Source: Chitinophagaceae bacterium | GTDB taxonomy: Bacteria > Bacteroidota > Bacteroidia > Chitinophagales > Chitinophagaceae | DNA length: 64,000 nucleotides | Direction of reading: 5' to 3' | NCBI GenBank assembly: GCA_017853575.1 | Contig: JAFMJI010000009.1 | Span: 1-64,000, forward strand | Shown here: positions 18,359 to 28,299 of the stretch, one piece after another | Layout of the letters: every line of letters starts with the position of its first letter | Position numbering within the stretch: position 1 is the stretch's first letter | Notes under the pieces: generated by a model | Databases searched by the model: none | Seen by the model: only the letters and a program-made list of their open reading frames with translations | What the model was told of the DNA's origin: nothing | Position numbers and translations under genes: made by a program

Positions 18359-19444
18359 ATGAAGAACAAACATCATTATGTAGCCATCATGGCTGGGGGA
18401 ATTGGAAGTCGTTTTTGGCCAATGAGTAGAACGTCTTATCCCAAACAGTTTTTGGATATTTTAAATAGCGGAAGAACATTGATTCAATCCACCTATGATC
18501 GATTCAAAAAATTTATTCCGGAGGAAAATATCTATATCGTTACATCCGAAGAATATGTTCCCATAGTTCAGGAACAACTCCCAGACATAAAGCAAGCCAA
18601 TATTGTTGCAGAACCTTCAAGAAAAAATACGGCGCCTTGCGTTGCATATATTTCTTACAAGCTGAAAGAGTTGAATGAAAAAGGTTCGTTGATCTGTGCT
18701 CCATCTGATCATTTGATTCTTGATGAAACAGGATTCAGAAAAGTTTGTCTGGAAGCATTGAGTTTTGTTGCACAACATAAAGCATTGATCACACTTGGTA
18801 TCAAGCCATCACATCCAAACACCGGTTATGGCTATATACAGTTTGAACAACAGCCTGCAAGTGACAATGTATACAAAGTGAAGACCTTCACTGAAAAACC
18901 CAATCTTGAACTCGCCAAAACATTTTTATCGAGCGGAGAGTTTTTATGGAACGCCGGTATTTTTGTTTGGCAAGTAGGCAGTATTGTTACTGCATTTGAA
19001 AAACACCTTCCGGAAATCGCTGAATTGTTTGAAGCAGAAAAATCATCTTTCAATACCCCTTCTGAAAAAGAATCAATTGAAAAAATTTATCCTCAGTGCT
19101 CCAATATTTCAATCGACTTCGGCATCATGGAAAAAGCTGAAAACGTTTATATCATTCCATCATCCTTCGGCTGGAGCGATTTAGGTACTTGGAATTCCGC
19201 ACACGACAACATGGAGAAAGATTATCTCGGCAATGCAGTTGCAGGGAATGAAGTAATGGTCATTGATGCAACACGTTGTATGATTCACGCCCCCAACAAT
19301 AAACTTGTATTGCTGCAAGGCATGGATGATTATATTGTTGTTGATACAGACGACGTATTGATGATCTGTAAAAAAGAAAAAGAACAGGAAATAAAACAAT
19401 ACGTTGCTGAAGTAAAAAGAAACAAAGGAGATAAATACCTTTAG
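18359..19444 (+). CDS. manC: Mannose-1-phosphate guanylyltransferase
   Basis: The nucleotidyltransferase signature AGGIGSRFWPMSRTSYPKQF is at residues 12-31, followed by EPSRKNTAP, FTEKP and WNAGIFVW, all typical of GDP-mannose pyrophosphorylases. The 361-residue length is the short form without a fused isomerase domain. It makes GDP-mannose for polysaccharide or LPS synthesis and is co-transcribed with kdsD. Confidence 0.94.
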   Translation: MKNKHHYVAIMAGGIGSRFWPMSRTSYPKQFLDILNSGRTLIQSTYDRFKKFIPEENIYIVTSEEYVPIVQEQLPDIKQANIVAEPSRKNTAPCVAYISYKLKELNEKGSLICAPSDHLILDETGFRKVCLEALSFVAQHKALITLGIKPSHPNTGYGYIQFEQQPASDNVYKVKTFTEKPNLELAKTFLSSGEFLWNAGIFVWQVGSIVTAFEKHLPEIAELFEAEKSSFNTPSEKESIEKIYPQCSNISIDFGIMEKAENVYIIPSSFGWSDLGTWNSAHDNMEKDYLGNAVAGNEVMVIDATRCMIHAPNNKLVLLQGMDDYIVVDTDDVLMICKKEKEQEIKQYVAEVKRNKGDKYL

Positions 19445-19447
19445 TGA

Positions 19448-20593
19448 ATGATTCCCATTCAATCAAAACTCCCCAATACAGGCACTTCCATCTTTACGGT
19501 GATGAGTGCATTGGCCACTGAACACAAGGCCATCAACATCGGACAGGGATTCCCTGATTTTGAAATGGACCAGGAGCTGGCTGCATTGGCATCCAAAAAA
19601 ATATTGCAGGGCCATAACCAATATGCACCCATGGCAGGTCATATCCCACTCAGAGAATCGATCGCAGAAAAAATCTTCAGTCTTTACAATAACCAGGTTT
19701 CTGCAGCAGATGAAATCACCATTACTCCAGGTGGTAGCTATGCAATCTATACTGCATTCACAACCATTCTTCAACCAGGTGATGAAGTGATTGTTCTTGA
19801 ACCGGCTTACGATTGTTATATCCCCAACATCATTGCAAATGGAGGGATCCCTGTTCGAGTACCACTGAAATTTCCAGATTACACAGTCGACTGGGATTTG
19901 GTAACATCTTCCATCACAAAGAAATCAAAAGCGATCATCATCAATACCCCTCACAATCCTACCGGAACAATTCTTTCTGATGATGATATGCTTACACTTC
20001 AAAATATTTTAAGCAATACAAATATTTTTTTAATCAGTGATGAAGTATATGAACATCTTGTATTTGATGGAAAGCAACACAACAGTGTCTTGAAATATCC
20101 CGAACTCTACAACAGAAGTTTTGTATGCTTCTCTTTCGGTAAGGTTTATAATTGTACAGGATGGAAACTCGGATATTGTGTTGCCCCAAAAGCATATACA
20201 GCTGAGTTCAGAAGGCTGCATCAGTTTGATGCCTTCTGTTGTTTCACTCCAACACAAGTAGCACTGGCAGAGCATTTGAAAAAGAAAGAACGATATCTCT
20301 CATTGTCTTCATTCATGCAAGAAAAAAGAGATTTCTTTTTAGATAAAATGAAATCATCCCGCTTCAAATTGCACCATTCATCAGGAAGCTATTTTGTATG
20401 CGGTACCTATGAACATATTTCAGACATGTCATCGATGGATATGGCTGTTCATCTCACAAAAACCATCGGTGTTGCTACCATTCCTGTTTCTGCATTTTAT
20501 CAAAATGGAGATGACGATAAAGTATTGAGATTCTGTTTTGCGAAAAAAGAAGAAACCCTCAGCAAAGCAGCTGAGCGATTGTGCCAGCTCTGA
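19448..20593 (+). CDS. Class I/II PLP aminotransferase (methionine aminotransferase-like)
   Basis: The protein matches the YbdL/kynurenine-aminotransferase-like subfamily: NIGQGFPDFEMD, NQYAPMAGHIPLRE, NTPHNPTG, and the PLP-lysine segment SFGKVYNCTGWKLGY. Members transaminate methionine or related 2-oxo acids. It starts 3 bp after manC. A possible pathway partner is the omega-amidase-like nitrilase at 55200, which in other bacteria removes the 2-oxo-amide product. Its stop directly abuts the convergent sulfatase stop. Confidence 0.9.
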   Translation: MIPIQSKLPNTGTSIFTVMSALATEHKAINIGQGFPDFEMDQELAALASKKILQGHNQYAPMAGHIPLRESIAEKIFSLYNNQVSAADEITITPGGSYAIYTAFTTILQPGDEVIVLEPAYDCYIPNIIANGGIPVRVPLKFPDYTVDWDLVTSSITKKSKAIIINTPHNPTGTILSDDDMLTLQNILSNTNIFLISDEVYEHLVFDGKQHNSVLKYPELYNRSFVCFSFGKVYNCTGWKLGYCVAPKAYTAEFRRLHQFDAFCCFTPTQVALAEHLKKKERYLSLSSFMQEKRDFFLDKMKSSRFKLHHSSGSYFVCGTYEHISDMSSMDMAVHLTKTIGVATIPVSAFYQNGDDDKVLRFCFAKKEETLSKAAERLCQL

Positions 20594-22075
20594 TTATTTA
20601 ATTCTGTCTACCACTTCCCAATCATTTACAACGGGATGTTGGTGTTCTTTTTTGACAATGGCATCGAACTGTTTCAAAATATCTTTATGTGCTTCTGCGA
20701 TATTATTTTGTTCACTTGGATCTTTTGAAAGATCATAGAGTTCCCATGAAACCTTTGGATTTTTTATAAGTTGTTTTTTAACCCCTTTCCAGTTTCCCAT
20801 TCTCACCGCAACCTGTCCACCGTTTTCTGGATATTCAAAATATAAATAACTGTGCTGCTCCTGTTGAAGTTTCCCCATCAAGGTTGGCATGAGTGAAATA
20901 CCATCTGTATGTTGAACAGGCAATCCTGTTATTGCAGCAAGCGTAGACATCATATCGTATTGCACTGAAACCATATCAGATACAGTAGCAGCTTTGATTT
21001 TACCAGGCCATCTTGCAATGAAAGGCACCCGAATACCTCCTTCATACAATTCCATTTTCAATCCTCTTAATCCGCTTACACTGTTAAAGAAATTTTTATC
21101 TACTGGAGATGAAAACGTTGTGCCATTATCAGAAGAAAACATCACAATCGTATTTTCATCCAAACCAAGTGATTTAATTTTTTCCATGATGATCCCTACC
21201 TGATCATCTAAAAAACTGATCATTCCCGCATACGTTGAAAGAGGATATCTATTCGCTGCGTATCCTTTTTGCCCGTAGTAAGGATGCTCATCAAACTTTC
21301 CCTTGTATTTGTTTACATATTCATCGGGCAATTGAAGCGAAAGATGTGGAATGGTATAAGGTAAATAAAGAAAGAAGGAGTTGGATTTATTTTTTTCAAT
21401 AAAAGCAAGCGCCTTATCGGTCATTTTTTTCGGAGCATAGTCATTGCCTTTATAGTAGTTAAAGTCTTTTTCAGTGGCAGTTGTTGAATCAAGTGGACGG
21501 TGAACATAAATAAAAGGATTGTTCAGAGAATCCCATCGGTCATTTTCCCAAAGATGGGTTGGATAATAATTATGTGCTTGCTTTTGATCCAGGTATCCAT
21601 AATAATAATCAAAACCATGATTTAGTGGCGAGCCGGTTGTCCCAACAACACCCATCCCCCATTTTCCAATCATGCCGGTTGCATAATTTCTCTCCTTCAA
21701 CATGTTGGCAATGGTATAGGCACCTTCATGCAAAGGCATTTGACCTCTTTCCTTTTCATCTTCAAATCCACCCATTTCATAATTGCCTCTTATATACGTA
21801 TGTCCGGGATTTTTCCCTGTCATCAGCATACACCTTGATGGTGCACATACAGGCGCGCTGCTATAATGTTGTGTGAAACGAATACCTTCTTTCGCAAGCT
21901 GATCAATATGGGGTGTTTGAATTTTCGTTTGACCATAACAACCCAGCTCTCCATAGCCTAGATCATCCGCATAGATATAAATGATATTGGGTTTTGATTT
22001 GTTCTGAGCAACAGATGACAAGGGATTCAACAATGAAAACCCGAAAACAATGAAAACCCAAAACCCCCAACGCAT
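20594..22075 (-). CDS. Exported sulfatase (arylsulfatase family)
   Basis: After a signal peptide (ending SVAQ) the protein shows the sulfatase metal pair ADDLGYGELGCYG (D37-D38) and the formylglycine motif CAPSR with Cys77, the residue oxidised by a maturase. GKWGMG and SSDNG follow. It hydrolyses sulfate esters outside the cytoplasm; the substrate is not predictable. I used ATG 22075, because the upstream in-frame extension would run through the end of the DsrE-like gene. It is adjacent to the sulfur-oxidation genes. Confidence 0.93.
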   Translation of the reverse strand: MRWGFWVFIVFGFSLLNPLSSVAQNKSKPNIIYIYADDLGYGELGCYGQTKIQTPHIDQLAKEGIRFTQHYSSAPVCAPSRCMLMTGKNPGHTYIRGNYEMGGFEDEKERGQMPLHEGAYTIANMLKERNYATGMIGKWGMGVVGTTGSPLNHGFDYYYGYLDQKQAHNYYPTHLWENDRWDSLNNPFIYVHRPLDSTTATEKDFNYYKGNDYAPKKMTDKALAFIEKNKSNSFFLYLPYTIPHLSLQLPDEYVNKYKGKFDEHPYYGQKGYAANRYPLSTYAGMISFLDDQVGIIMEKIKSLGLDENTIVMFSSDNGTTFSSPVDKNFFNSVSGLRGLKMELYEGGIRVPFIARWPGKIKAATVSDMVSVQYDMMSTLAAITGLPVQHTDGISLMPTLMGKLQQEQHSYLYFEYPENGGQVAVRMGNWKGVKKQLIKNPKVSWELYDLSKDPSEQNNIAEAHKDILKQFDAIVKKEHQHPVVNDWEVVDRIK

Positions 22076-22086
22076 AACTAACAACT

Positions 22087-22494
22087 TTAATGAGCAGCTT
22101 TCAAATAACTCCACCCTTCAGATTGCTTTCTGATCATTTCAACAACTGCACTGGGCACTACGATGCCTTCGCCTTTAATTTGCGATGGGTCTATTTTGTA
22201 TCTTCTCAACGAATTGTTGCAAACTGCTAATGTTACTCCTTTTTCTTTGGCTGCTTTGATACGGGAGTCAAATTGTGTTGAGTCTTTCATCATAGCAAAA
22301 ATTGCTTGCCCGTGAAACACTACTTCTATCTGCATGTCTGGTACCTGTGCAAGTGCATTGTTGATTTGTCTGAATACAGCTGCCTGCTCTGAGGTATCGG
22401 TGGAAGAAAGATCCCAAACTACACTCAATTTTTTTTCCTGAGAAAAACTTGGAGTGAAGAAAAATAACATTGCAATAATGGAAAGATATTTCAT
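22087..22494 (-). CDS. Exported DsrE-like protein
   Basis: The 135-residue protein has a signal peptide (MKYLSIIAMLFFFTPSFSQ) and the DsrE/F-like fold pattern: VVFHGQAIFAMM, GVTLAVCNNSLRR with a conserved-type Cys, and VVPSAVVEMIRKQSEGWSYLKA. Cytoplasmic DsrE/TusD proteins relay persulfide sulfur; exported Bacteroidota members are uncharacterised. It lies 11 bp upstream of the sulfatase gene and diverges from the tauE-led sulfur operon. Confidence 0.85.
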   Translation of the reverse strand: MKYLSIIAMLFFFTPSFSQEKKLSVVWDLSSTDTSEQAAVFRQINNALAQVPDMQIEVVFHGQAIFAMMKDSTQFDSRIKAAKEKGVTLAVCNNSLRRYKIDPSQIKGEGIVVPSAVVEMIRKQSEGWSYLKAAH

Positions 22495-22645
22495 GGTAAT
22501 GATGACTTTTGAGGACTTAAGTTATTAATTATAACAATATAAAATATTATTGAAGCAAAAAATTAAGGAATGCTACCTATAAATATCATGTTATTCCCCA
22601 ATCATCAAATAAAATCTAATTTTAGCAATCGATTCATATAGGATA

Positions 22646-22661
22646 GGTGACAACGGTCACA
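22646..22661. promoter_or_regulatory. Crp/Fnr-type operator upstream of tauE operon
   Basis: GGTGA-N6-TCACA (core palindrome GTGAC-N4-GTCAC) differs by one base from TGTGA-N6-TCACA. Its centre is 36.5 bp from the last base of the -7 box at 22683, exactly the spacing seen in the yeeE promoter. Confidence 0.65.
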
Positions 22662-22682
22662 CTCCATGACATCAACTCCAAA

Positions 22683-22690
22683 CATATTTG
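22683..22690 (+). promoter_or_regulatory. Putative -7 box of the tauE sulfur operon
   Basis: CATATTTG is one mismatch from TAnnTTTG and nearly identical to the CATTTTTG box of yeeE. With the operator about 41 bp upstream of the implied start point, it resembles a class II Crp-activated promoter with a weak core. Confidence 0.55.
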
Positions 22691-22706
22691 CATATAAATC
22701 TATCAG

Positions 22707-23504
22707 ATGGAATACTTCGGATATCTTGCTTCACTGGTAATTGGTATATCGCTAGGACTTATTGGCGGTGGTGGATCTATCCTAACGGTACCTGTATTGG
22801 TATATTTATTTGGAGTAGAGCCTGTGTTGGCAACAGCTTATTCCCTTTTTGTAGTAGGATTTACAAGTTTAATTGGGTCCTTCCCTAAATACAAAAACGG
22901 AGAAATAGATCTGAAAACTGCCGTCATATTTGGTATCCCCTCTATTCTTGCTGTTTACTCAACCAGGGCGTACATTGTTCCTGCTATTCCATCCAACATC
23001 ACAAACATTGGAACATTTGTACTCACCAAATCGTTGATGATGATGTTACTCTTTGCAATATTGATGGTATTTGCATCGGTTTCAATGATCAGAACAAAAC
23101 CTGCGGTTGATAAAGATGAAAGCGGACAAAGAGTATTCAATTACCCAATGATTTTGTTAGAAGGTGCAATTGTAGGAACGCTCACTGGACTCGTTGGTGC
23201 AGGTGGCGGATTTTTAATTATTCCTGCATTGGTCTTATTGAGTAAACTACCAATGAAACAGGCTGTTGGAACATCCCTTTTGATCATTGCTGCTAAATCA
23301 CTGATTGGATTTACAGGGGACCTCGGAAAACAAACTATAGAATGGACCTTATTATTATCTGTAACTGCGCTTGCAGTAGTTGGAATTATTTTTGGAAGTG
23401 CCCTAAGTAAGAAATTTTCGGCTGATTCCCTGAAAAAAGGATTTGGCTGGTTTATATTAGTAATGGGGATTTACATCATCATCAAAGAAGTTTTTTTAAA
23501 ATAA
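22707..23504 (+). CDS. TauE/SafE-family sulfite/organosulfur exporter
   Basis: This 265-residue membrane protein of about 8 helices is a repeat of two related halves, with GISLGLIGGGGSILTVPVLVYLFG in the first and GTLTGLVGAGGGFLIIPALVLL in the second, the TauE/SafE (DUF81) signature. The family exports sulfite or sulfoacetate-type anions. A persulfide dioxygenase gene follows after 14 bp, as in the Staphylococcus aureus cst operon where TauE accompanies CstB, so sulfite export is the likely role. Confidence 0.9.
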   Translation: MEYFGYLASLVIGISLGLIGGGGSILTVPVLVYLFGVEPVLATAYSLFVVGFTSLIGSFPKYKNGEIDLKTAVIFGIPSILAVYSTRAYIVPAIPSNITNIGTFVLTKSLMMMLLFAILMVFASVSMIRTKPAVDKDESGQRVFNYPMILLEGAIVGTLTGLVGAGGGFLIIPALVLLSKLPMKQAVGTSLLIIAAKSLIGFTGDLGKQTIEWTLLLSVTALAVVGIIFGSALSKKFSADSLKKGFGWFILVMGIYIIIKEVFLK

Positions 23505-23518
23505 AAAATTATACCCTT

Positions 23519-24919
23519 ATGTTTTTTCAACACGTATACGACAAATCACTAGCGCAGGCGAGTTATTTTATTGGTTGTCAAAAAGCAGGTGTTGCTGCAG
23601 TAATTGATCCGAAAAGAGATGTGGATACCTATCTTGAAATAGCGAAGCAAAACAATATGAAAATCACACATATCATGGAAACACATATCCATGCTGATTT
23701 TCTAACTGGATCAAGAGAACTTGCTGCACTAACTGGCGCATCGCTCTATCTTTCTGATGAAGGCGGTGAAGGATGGGAATATGAATTCGATCATGTTGGA
23801 TTGAAAGACGGAACTTCTTTCATGGTTGGAAATTTGAAAATAGATGTATTACACACACCTGGACATACACCTGAAAGCATCAGCTTTCTTTTAACTGATA
23901 CACCTGCAAGTCCTGAGCCTGTAATGTTCTTCACAGGTGATTTTGTGTTTGTGGGTGATATTGGAAGACCTGACTTGTTGGAAAAGGCTGCAGGCATCAA
24001 AGGCACAATGGATGCCGGTGCACATCAAATGTATAAGTCGATAGAAAAATTCTCAACATTACCAGACTACATACAAGTATGGCCTGGTCATGGTGCAGGA
24101 TCTGCATGTGGAAAGTCTCTCGGGGCAGTTCCAAGTTCTACAGTGGGATATGAAAAAATCCGTAACTGGGCTTTTAGATTCAATAAAGATGAAAATGGAT
24201 TTGTAAAATTTTTGTTGGAAGACCAACCGGAGCCTCCAAAATATTTTGCAATGATGAAAAAGTTGAATAAGGTCAACAGACCTTTGCTCACTTCAGTACC
24301 TGCATTGAAAAAACTTTCTAACAAAGAAATGTTGGATGCGATGTCTAAAGGAGTTAAACTGATAGACACCCGATTGAAAACAGAATATGCAAAAGGGTAC
24401 ATTCCTGGAAGTTTGAACATTCAGGGCAATAATTCATTCGCTACCTGGTGCGGATGGTTTATCAATTACGATGAAAAGTTTATTTTATTGGCAGATGAAA
24501 AACAGTTAGATGATCTTACCAGAAAACTGATGAGAATCGGATTAGACAATATCATGGGATATGTTTCATCTACTGAAGCATATGTGAAAGAAGGGGGTAA
24601 ACTGGAAACAGTACCCGTTATCAATATGGATGAATTCAAATCTGTTATGAAAGAGCCAAATGTGCAAATTGTAGATTTGAGAAATGCAACAGAATATAGA
24701 AGTGGACATATCGAACATGCAGATCATGTATTCATTGGAACCCTTCCAAAGAACCTCGATAAAATCAGCAAGGATAAAAAAGTAGTCATTCTATGTCAAG
24801 GTGGAGACCGTGCAACCATTGGATATTCTATCCTTGCAAACCATGGCTTTAAAAATATCTTGAATTATTCTGCAAGTATGAATGAGTGGATTGGACAAGG
24901 TAATCCCATCGTAAATTAA
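23519..24919 (+). CDS. Persulfide dioxygenase-rhodanese fusion (CstB-like)
   Basis: The N-terminal metallo-beta-lactamase domain has THIHADFLTG (H56, H58, D60), HTPGHTPES and GHGAG, as in ETHE1-type persulfide dioxygenases. Two rhodanese-like domains follow. The first (about 270-360) lacks the catalytic cysteine (FILLADEK where the loop should be); the second has it in ILCQGGDRA (C426). That MBL, pseudo-rhodanese, rhodanese order is the architecture of S. aureus CstB, which converts persulfide to sulfite and then thiosulfate. Cytoplasmic. The product fits the thiosulfate-active genes downstream. Confidence 0.92.
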   Translation: MFFQHVYDKSLAQASYFIGCQKAGVAAVIDPKRDVDTYLEIAKQNNMKITHIMETHIHADFLTGSRELAALTGASLYLSDEGGEGWEYEFDHVGLKDGTSFMVGNLKIDVLHTPGHTPESISFLLTDTPASPEPVMFFTGDFVFVGDIGRPDLLEKAAGIKGTMDAGAHQMYKSIEKFSTLPDYIQVWPGHGAGSACGKSLGAVPSSTVGYEKIRNWAFRFNKDENGFVKFLLEDQPEPPKYFAMMKKLNKVNRPLLTSVPALKKLSNKEMLDAMSKGVKLIDTRLKTEYAKGYIPGSLNIQGNNSFATWCGWFINYDEKFILLADEKQLDDLTRKLMRIGLDNIMGYVSSTEAYVKEGGKLETVPVINMDEFKSVMKEPNVQIVDLRNATEYRSGHIEHADHVFIGTLPKNLDKISKDKKVVILCQGGDRATIGYSILANHGFKNILNYSASMNEWIGQGNPIVN

Positions 24920-24934
24920 TTGAAGCCAGGCTGT

Positions 24935-25936
24935 ATGAAAATCAATAACAATTGGATTTTGATATTGATCTTGGTTGGACTAACCTCAGCCATCATCTAC
25001 AAAGCTTTTGATACTTATCAAAAACCAAGAATTGAACTTCCGAATAATACACATACAGCATGGATTGCTCCCAGCTTATATATTGATCGTTCCCTTGAAG
25101 GCGAGGAAAGAAAATTGGTGATATATGGTGAAGAGCTGATTGCAAATACATCCAAATACTTAGGACCCAATGGATCTGTTGCACATATTACAAATGGAAT
25201 GAATTGTCAAAATTGTCATCTGAATGCAGGAAAAAAAACATGGGGGAATAATTATGGTGCTGTAGCATCTACTTATCCAAAGTTTAGAGACCGAAGTGGT
25301 TCTATTGAATCTATATACAAAAGGGTCAGTGATTGTATGGAAAGAAGCCTTAATGGTGTTACGCTCGATAGCAATACCAAAGAGATGCAAGCAATGATCG
25401 CCTATATTAAATGGGTAGGTCATGAAGTTCAAAAAGATAGTGTACCAAAAGGCAGTGGTATCAAGCCCCCAGAATATTTGGATAGAGCAGCAAGCCCATT
25501 AAATGGAAAAATTGTTTACCAAAATAAATGTCAATCTTGTCACGGTTCCGATGGACAAGGGTTGATCGCTGCTGATGCATTAAGTTATACATATCCTCCA
25601 TTATGGGGTAAGAACAGCTACAATTCAGGAGCTGGATTGTATCGTCTTTCAAGATTGGCGGGTTATGTACGAGACAATATGCCCTTTAATCAATCTACCC
25701 ACGAAAGTCCTGCTCTTTCCGATGAAGAATGTTGGGATGTAGCTGCCTTTGTAAACAGCCAACCACGTCCTACAAAAGATCTAACATCAGACTGGCCAAA
25801 TGTTTCCAAAAAACCAGTAGACCATCCTTTTGGTCCTTACACAGATGGGTTCAATGAAACACAACACAAGTTTGGCCCATTCAAGCCAATCCTCGAAGCA
25901 AGAAAAAAACAAAGCAATAAAAGCAAATCATCATAA
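24935..25936 (+). CDS. Dihaem c-type cytochrome, thiosulfate dehydrogenase-like (TsdA-like)
   Basis: An N-terminal membrane anchor or uncleaved signal (NNWILILILVGLTSAIIYKAF) is followed by two haem sites, CQNCH (91-95) and CQSCH. Between them lies RVSDCMERSLNG, the segment that supplies the unusual Cys haem ligand in TsdA and SoxA proteins, and later YPPLWG, SGAGLYRLSRLAGYVRDNMP and AAFVNSQPRP, all TsdA features. It should oxidise thiosulfate or a related sulfane compound in the periplasm. I used ATG 24935 rather than the TTG five codons upstream. Confidence 0.88.
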   Translation: MKINNNWILILILVGLTSAIIYKAFDTYQKPRIELPNNTHTAWIAPSLYIDRSLEGEERKLVIYGEELIANTSKYLGPNGSVAHITNGMNCQNCHLNAGKKTWGNNYGAVASTYPKFRDRSGSIESIYKRVSDCMERSLNGVTLDSNTKEMQAMIAYIKWVGHEVQKDSVPKGSGIKPPEYLDRAASPLNGKIVYQNKCQSCHGSDGQGLIAADALSYTYPPLWGKNSYNSGAGLYRLSRLAGYVRDNMPFNQSTHESPALSDEECWDVAAFVNSQPRPTKDLTSDWPNVSKKPVDHPFGPYTDGFNETQHKFGPFKPILEARKKQSNKSKSS

Positions 25937-25979
25937 AGTGCTGCTTGTATTGTATAAAAGCAACAATTAAAATTCTACA

Positions 25980-27776
25980 ATGAAACATCTCAATGATTGT
26001 ACTTGTGGTGCATGCAATTCAATTTCAATAAATGATAATGAACTGAATCAATATGTGCATGAACAGGAAAATTCAAGAAGAGAATTTTTAAAAAGCACTT
26101 CAAGACTAGGATTGGGAAGCGCCCTGTTTTCGGCTCCTATTGCTGCATCGGCACTGAATCAAGGAGACAGTGCATATAAAAGCAATGCGATGTCTAATAA
26201 TAAAGCTGTACTAGATGGCAAAGCAACCAAACTTACATTATTGCATACCGCAGACATACATTCACAATTGATGACCCATGATGAATTCTTTGTAGAAAAC
26301 GGTAAAAATGTTTTCAAAAAAAGAGGCGGCTTTGCCACACTCAAAACAATGATCAATGCAATTAGAAATGAAAACAAATCCAATACGCTTGTTCTGGATG
26401 GGGGTGATTGTTTTCAGGGAAGCGGTGTTGCAGCAATGAGTCAGGGTAAAGCAATCGTTCCTTTGATCAATAACATTGGCTATGATGTCATGCTTCCGGG
26501 TAATTGGGAAGTGGTGTATGGTAAAGAAATGATGATGAAGGATATGTTCAGCTACGATGGCGTGAAAGTATGCGCCAACATGTTTCATAAAACAAATGAC
26601 AATAGAAACGGTGATCTGATTTTTCCACCCTACTTCATTAAAAATATTGCCGGTATCAAAATTGGATTTATTGGTTACAATGACCCATTGACACCAAAAA
26701 GACAATCTCCTGCCTACAGTGACGGAATCAATTTTACGCAACCCGAATTGAATGTAACCAAATACATCAAATTATTAAGAGAGTATGAACAGTGTGATAT
26801 GGTTTTTCTATTAACCCACATGGGATTGGCTCAACAGGTTGGACTTTCAAACATGCCAATTGTTAGTGGAGTAGATTATATTTTAGGAGCAGATACACAT
26901 GAAAGAGTTAGAACACCCATACAAGGTAAGTATACAAAAGTTACAGAACCCGGTGCGTTTGGTTCTTTTGTTGCAAAACTGGACATCGTAGTAGAAAATG
27001 GAATTATAAAAGATCATGCATATCAGCTATTAGATGTTGATCCTTATAAATACAAGGAAGATGAGGAAATGAAGCATCTTGTAAAAAAAGCAAGAGCCCC
27101 TTATGAAAAAGAATTGAATAGGGTGATTGGAAAAACAACAACACCTTTAATGAGGTATTATGTGATAGAAACTCCAATGGATAATTTCATCACGGATGCC
27201 ATTATGTGGAAATTCAAGCCAGACATAGCTTTGAGCAATGGATTTAGGTTCTGCCCTCCTCTTGTTCCAAACCAAACAACTGGTACTGCAGATATTACAG
27301 TAGATTTTTTATGGAATATGTTGCCTGTAGACAGTGATGCAAAAAAAGGTACCATCACCGGAAAACAATTATGGGATTGGATGGAAAAAGAATTACATAA
27401 TGCATTCGCCAAAGATCCTTCAAAACGATTTGGAGGTTGGGTTGTTCGATTTAATGGTATGGAGGTGAACTTCACCATTAACAATGAACAAGGCAAAAGA
27501 GTAAACTGGATAAAAGTTGGAGGCGCGCCCGTCAACATGGAGAAGGAATATACATTTGTTGCATGTGAAAGAGAAGGCGATCCAGATACAACGATCTGCA
27601 GAGTGGAAGGTGTCAAAGCTCCAACAAAATTGGGTGTAACACTTCACTCCATTATTGAAGAATATTTGAAAATACATTCTCCTATTTCACCAAAACTAGA
27701 AGGAAGATGTACTGCAACGGATGCACCCAACACATTGCTAACACAATTGATGGGTGTAGGCTATGAGTTCAGATAA
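25980..27776 (+). CDS. Tat-exported SoxB-like metallohydrolase (5'-nucleotidase family)
   Basis: A Cys-rich N-tail (CTCGAC) precedes a Tat signal (SRREFLKSTSRLGLGSALFSAPIAASA). The metallophosphatase domain has HTADIHSQL, LDGGDCFQGSG, GNWEVVYG (SoxB has a similar GHWE-type segment) and LGADTHERVR. The 5'-nucleotidase C-terminal domain has NGFRFCPPL and VDFLWNMLPVD. SoxB removes sulfate from SoxY-bound thiosulfate by hydrolysis; no soxYZ or soxAX is in this window, so the carrier is unknown. It is last in the tauE operon. A generic 5'-nucleotidase is the alternative, less likely given the neighbours. Confidence 0.85.
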   Translation: MKHLNDCTCGACNSISINDNELNQYVHEQENSRREFLKSTSRLGLGSALFSAPIAASALNQGDSAYKSNAMSNNKAVLDGKATKLTLLHTADIHSQLMTHDEFFVENGKNVFKKRGGFATLKTMINAIRNENKSNTLVLDGGDCFQGSGVAAMSQGKAIVPLINNIGYDVMLPGNWEVVYGKEMMMKDMFSYDGVKVCANMFHKTNDNRNGDLIFPPYFIKNIAGIKIGFIGYNDPLTPKRQSPAYSDGINFTQPELNVTKYIKLLREYEQCDMVFLLTHMGLAQQVGLSNMPIVSGVDYILGADTHERVRTPIQGKYTKVTEPGAFGSFVAKLDIVVENGIIKDHAYQLLDVDPYKYKEDEEMKHLVKKARAPYEKELNRVIGKTTTPLMRYYVIETPMDNFITDAIMWKFKPDIALSNGFRFCPPLVPNQTTGTADITVDFLWNMLPVDSDAKKGTITGKQLWDWMEKELHNAFAKDPSKRFGGWVVRFNGMEVNFTINNEQGKRVNWIKVGGAPVNMEKEYTFVACEREGDPDTTICRVEGVKAPTKLGVTLHSIIEEYLKIHSPISPKLEGRCTATDAPNTLLTQLMGVGYEFR

Positions 27777-27786
27777 TAAAAACAAT

Positions 27787-28287
27787 TTAGTGAGGCAACT
27801 TCTCACGCATAAGACCGTATATCCAGGTTCCAAGCATCGCCATTAAAATAGAAACAATGATAACGGATGCACCGTACCCCAGTTGTGCATAAAGGGGGCC
27901 CGGACATGCTCCGGTCATTGCCCATCCAAATCCAAAAATCAAACCTCCATAAATCTGACCTTTATTAAAGTCTTTTTTAGGAAGAATAATTTCCTCCCCA
28001 CGAATGGTTTTGATCTTGAATTTTTTAATGATAAAGACAGAAATAGCGCCAACTACAACCGCAGAACCAATCACACCAAACATATGAAAACTTTGCAACC
28101 TGAACATTTCCTGTATGCGGAACCAGGAAACAACCTCAGACTTAATAAGAACAATTCCAAAAAGAATTCCAAAAACAAGGTATTGAAGATTAGACCACAT
28201 CGGCACTTTCTTCTCTTCGTCATTGATACACATGGCGTCTAATGAACGAACCTCAAAATCTGTATTTGTATTTTTAATTTCTGACAT
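27787..28287 (-). CDS. DUF6691 / YeeE-YedE-like membrane protein, C-terminal half transporter
   Basis: The 166-residue protein has an N-terminal polar segment and four or so membrane helices with the YeeE/YedE motif FGWAMTGACPGPLYAQLGYG, whose Cys corresponds to the substrate-relaying cysteines of YeeE thiosulfate transporters. It is the second gene of a two-gene operon with the other half at 28300. Together they probably form a thiosulfate or sulfane-sulfur channel. Confidence 0.88.
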   Translation of the reverse strand: MSEIKNTNTDFEVRSLDAMCINDEEKKVPMWSNLQYLVFGILFGIVLIKSEVVSWFRIQEMFRLQSFHMFGVIGSAVVVGAISVFIIKKFKIKTIRGEEIILPKKDFNKGQIYGGLIFGFGWAMTGACPGPLYAQLGYGASVIIVSILMAMLGTWIYGLMREKLPH

Positions 28288-28299
28288 AATTTGATTTTT

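Noticed and set aside
26262-27616. Long minus-strand open frames (26262-26741 and 27158-27616) under the SoxB-like gene
   Set aside because: They are antisense to a clear metallohydrolase and arise from its codon bias; no motif is seen in either.
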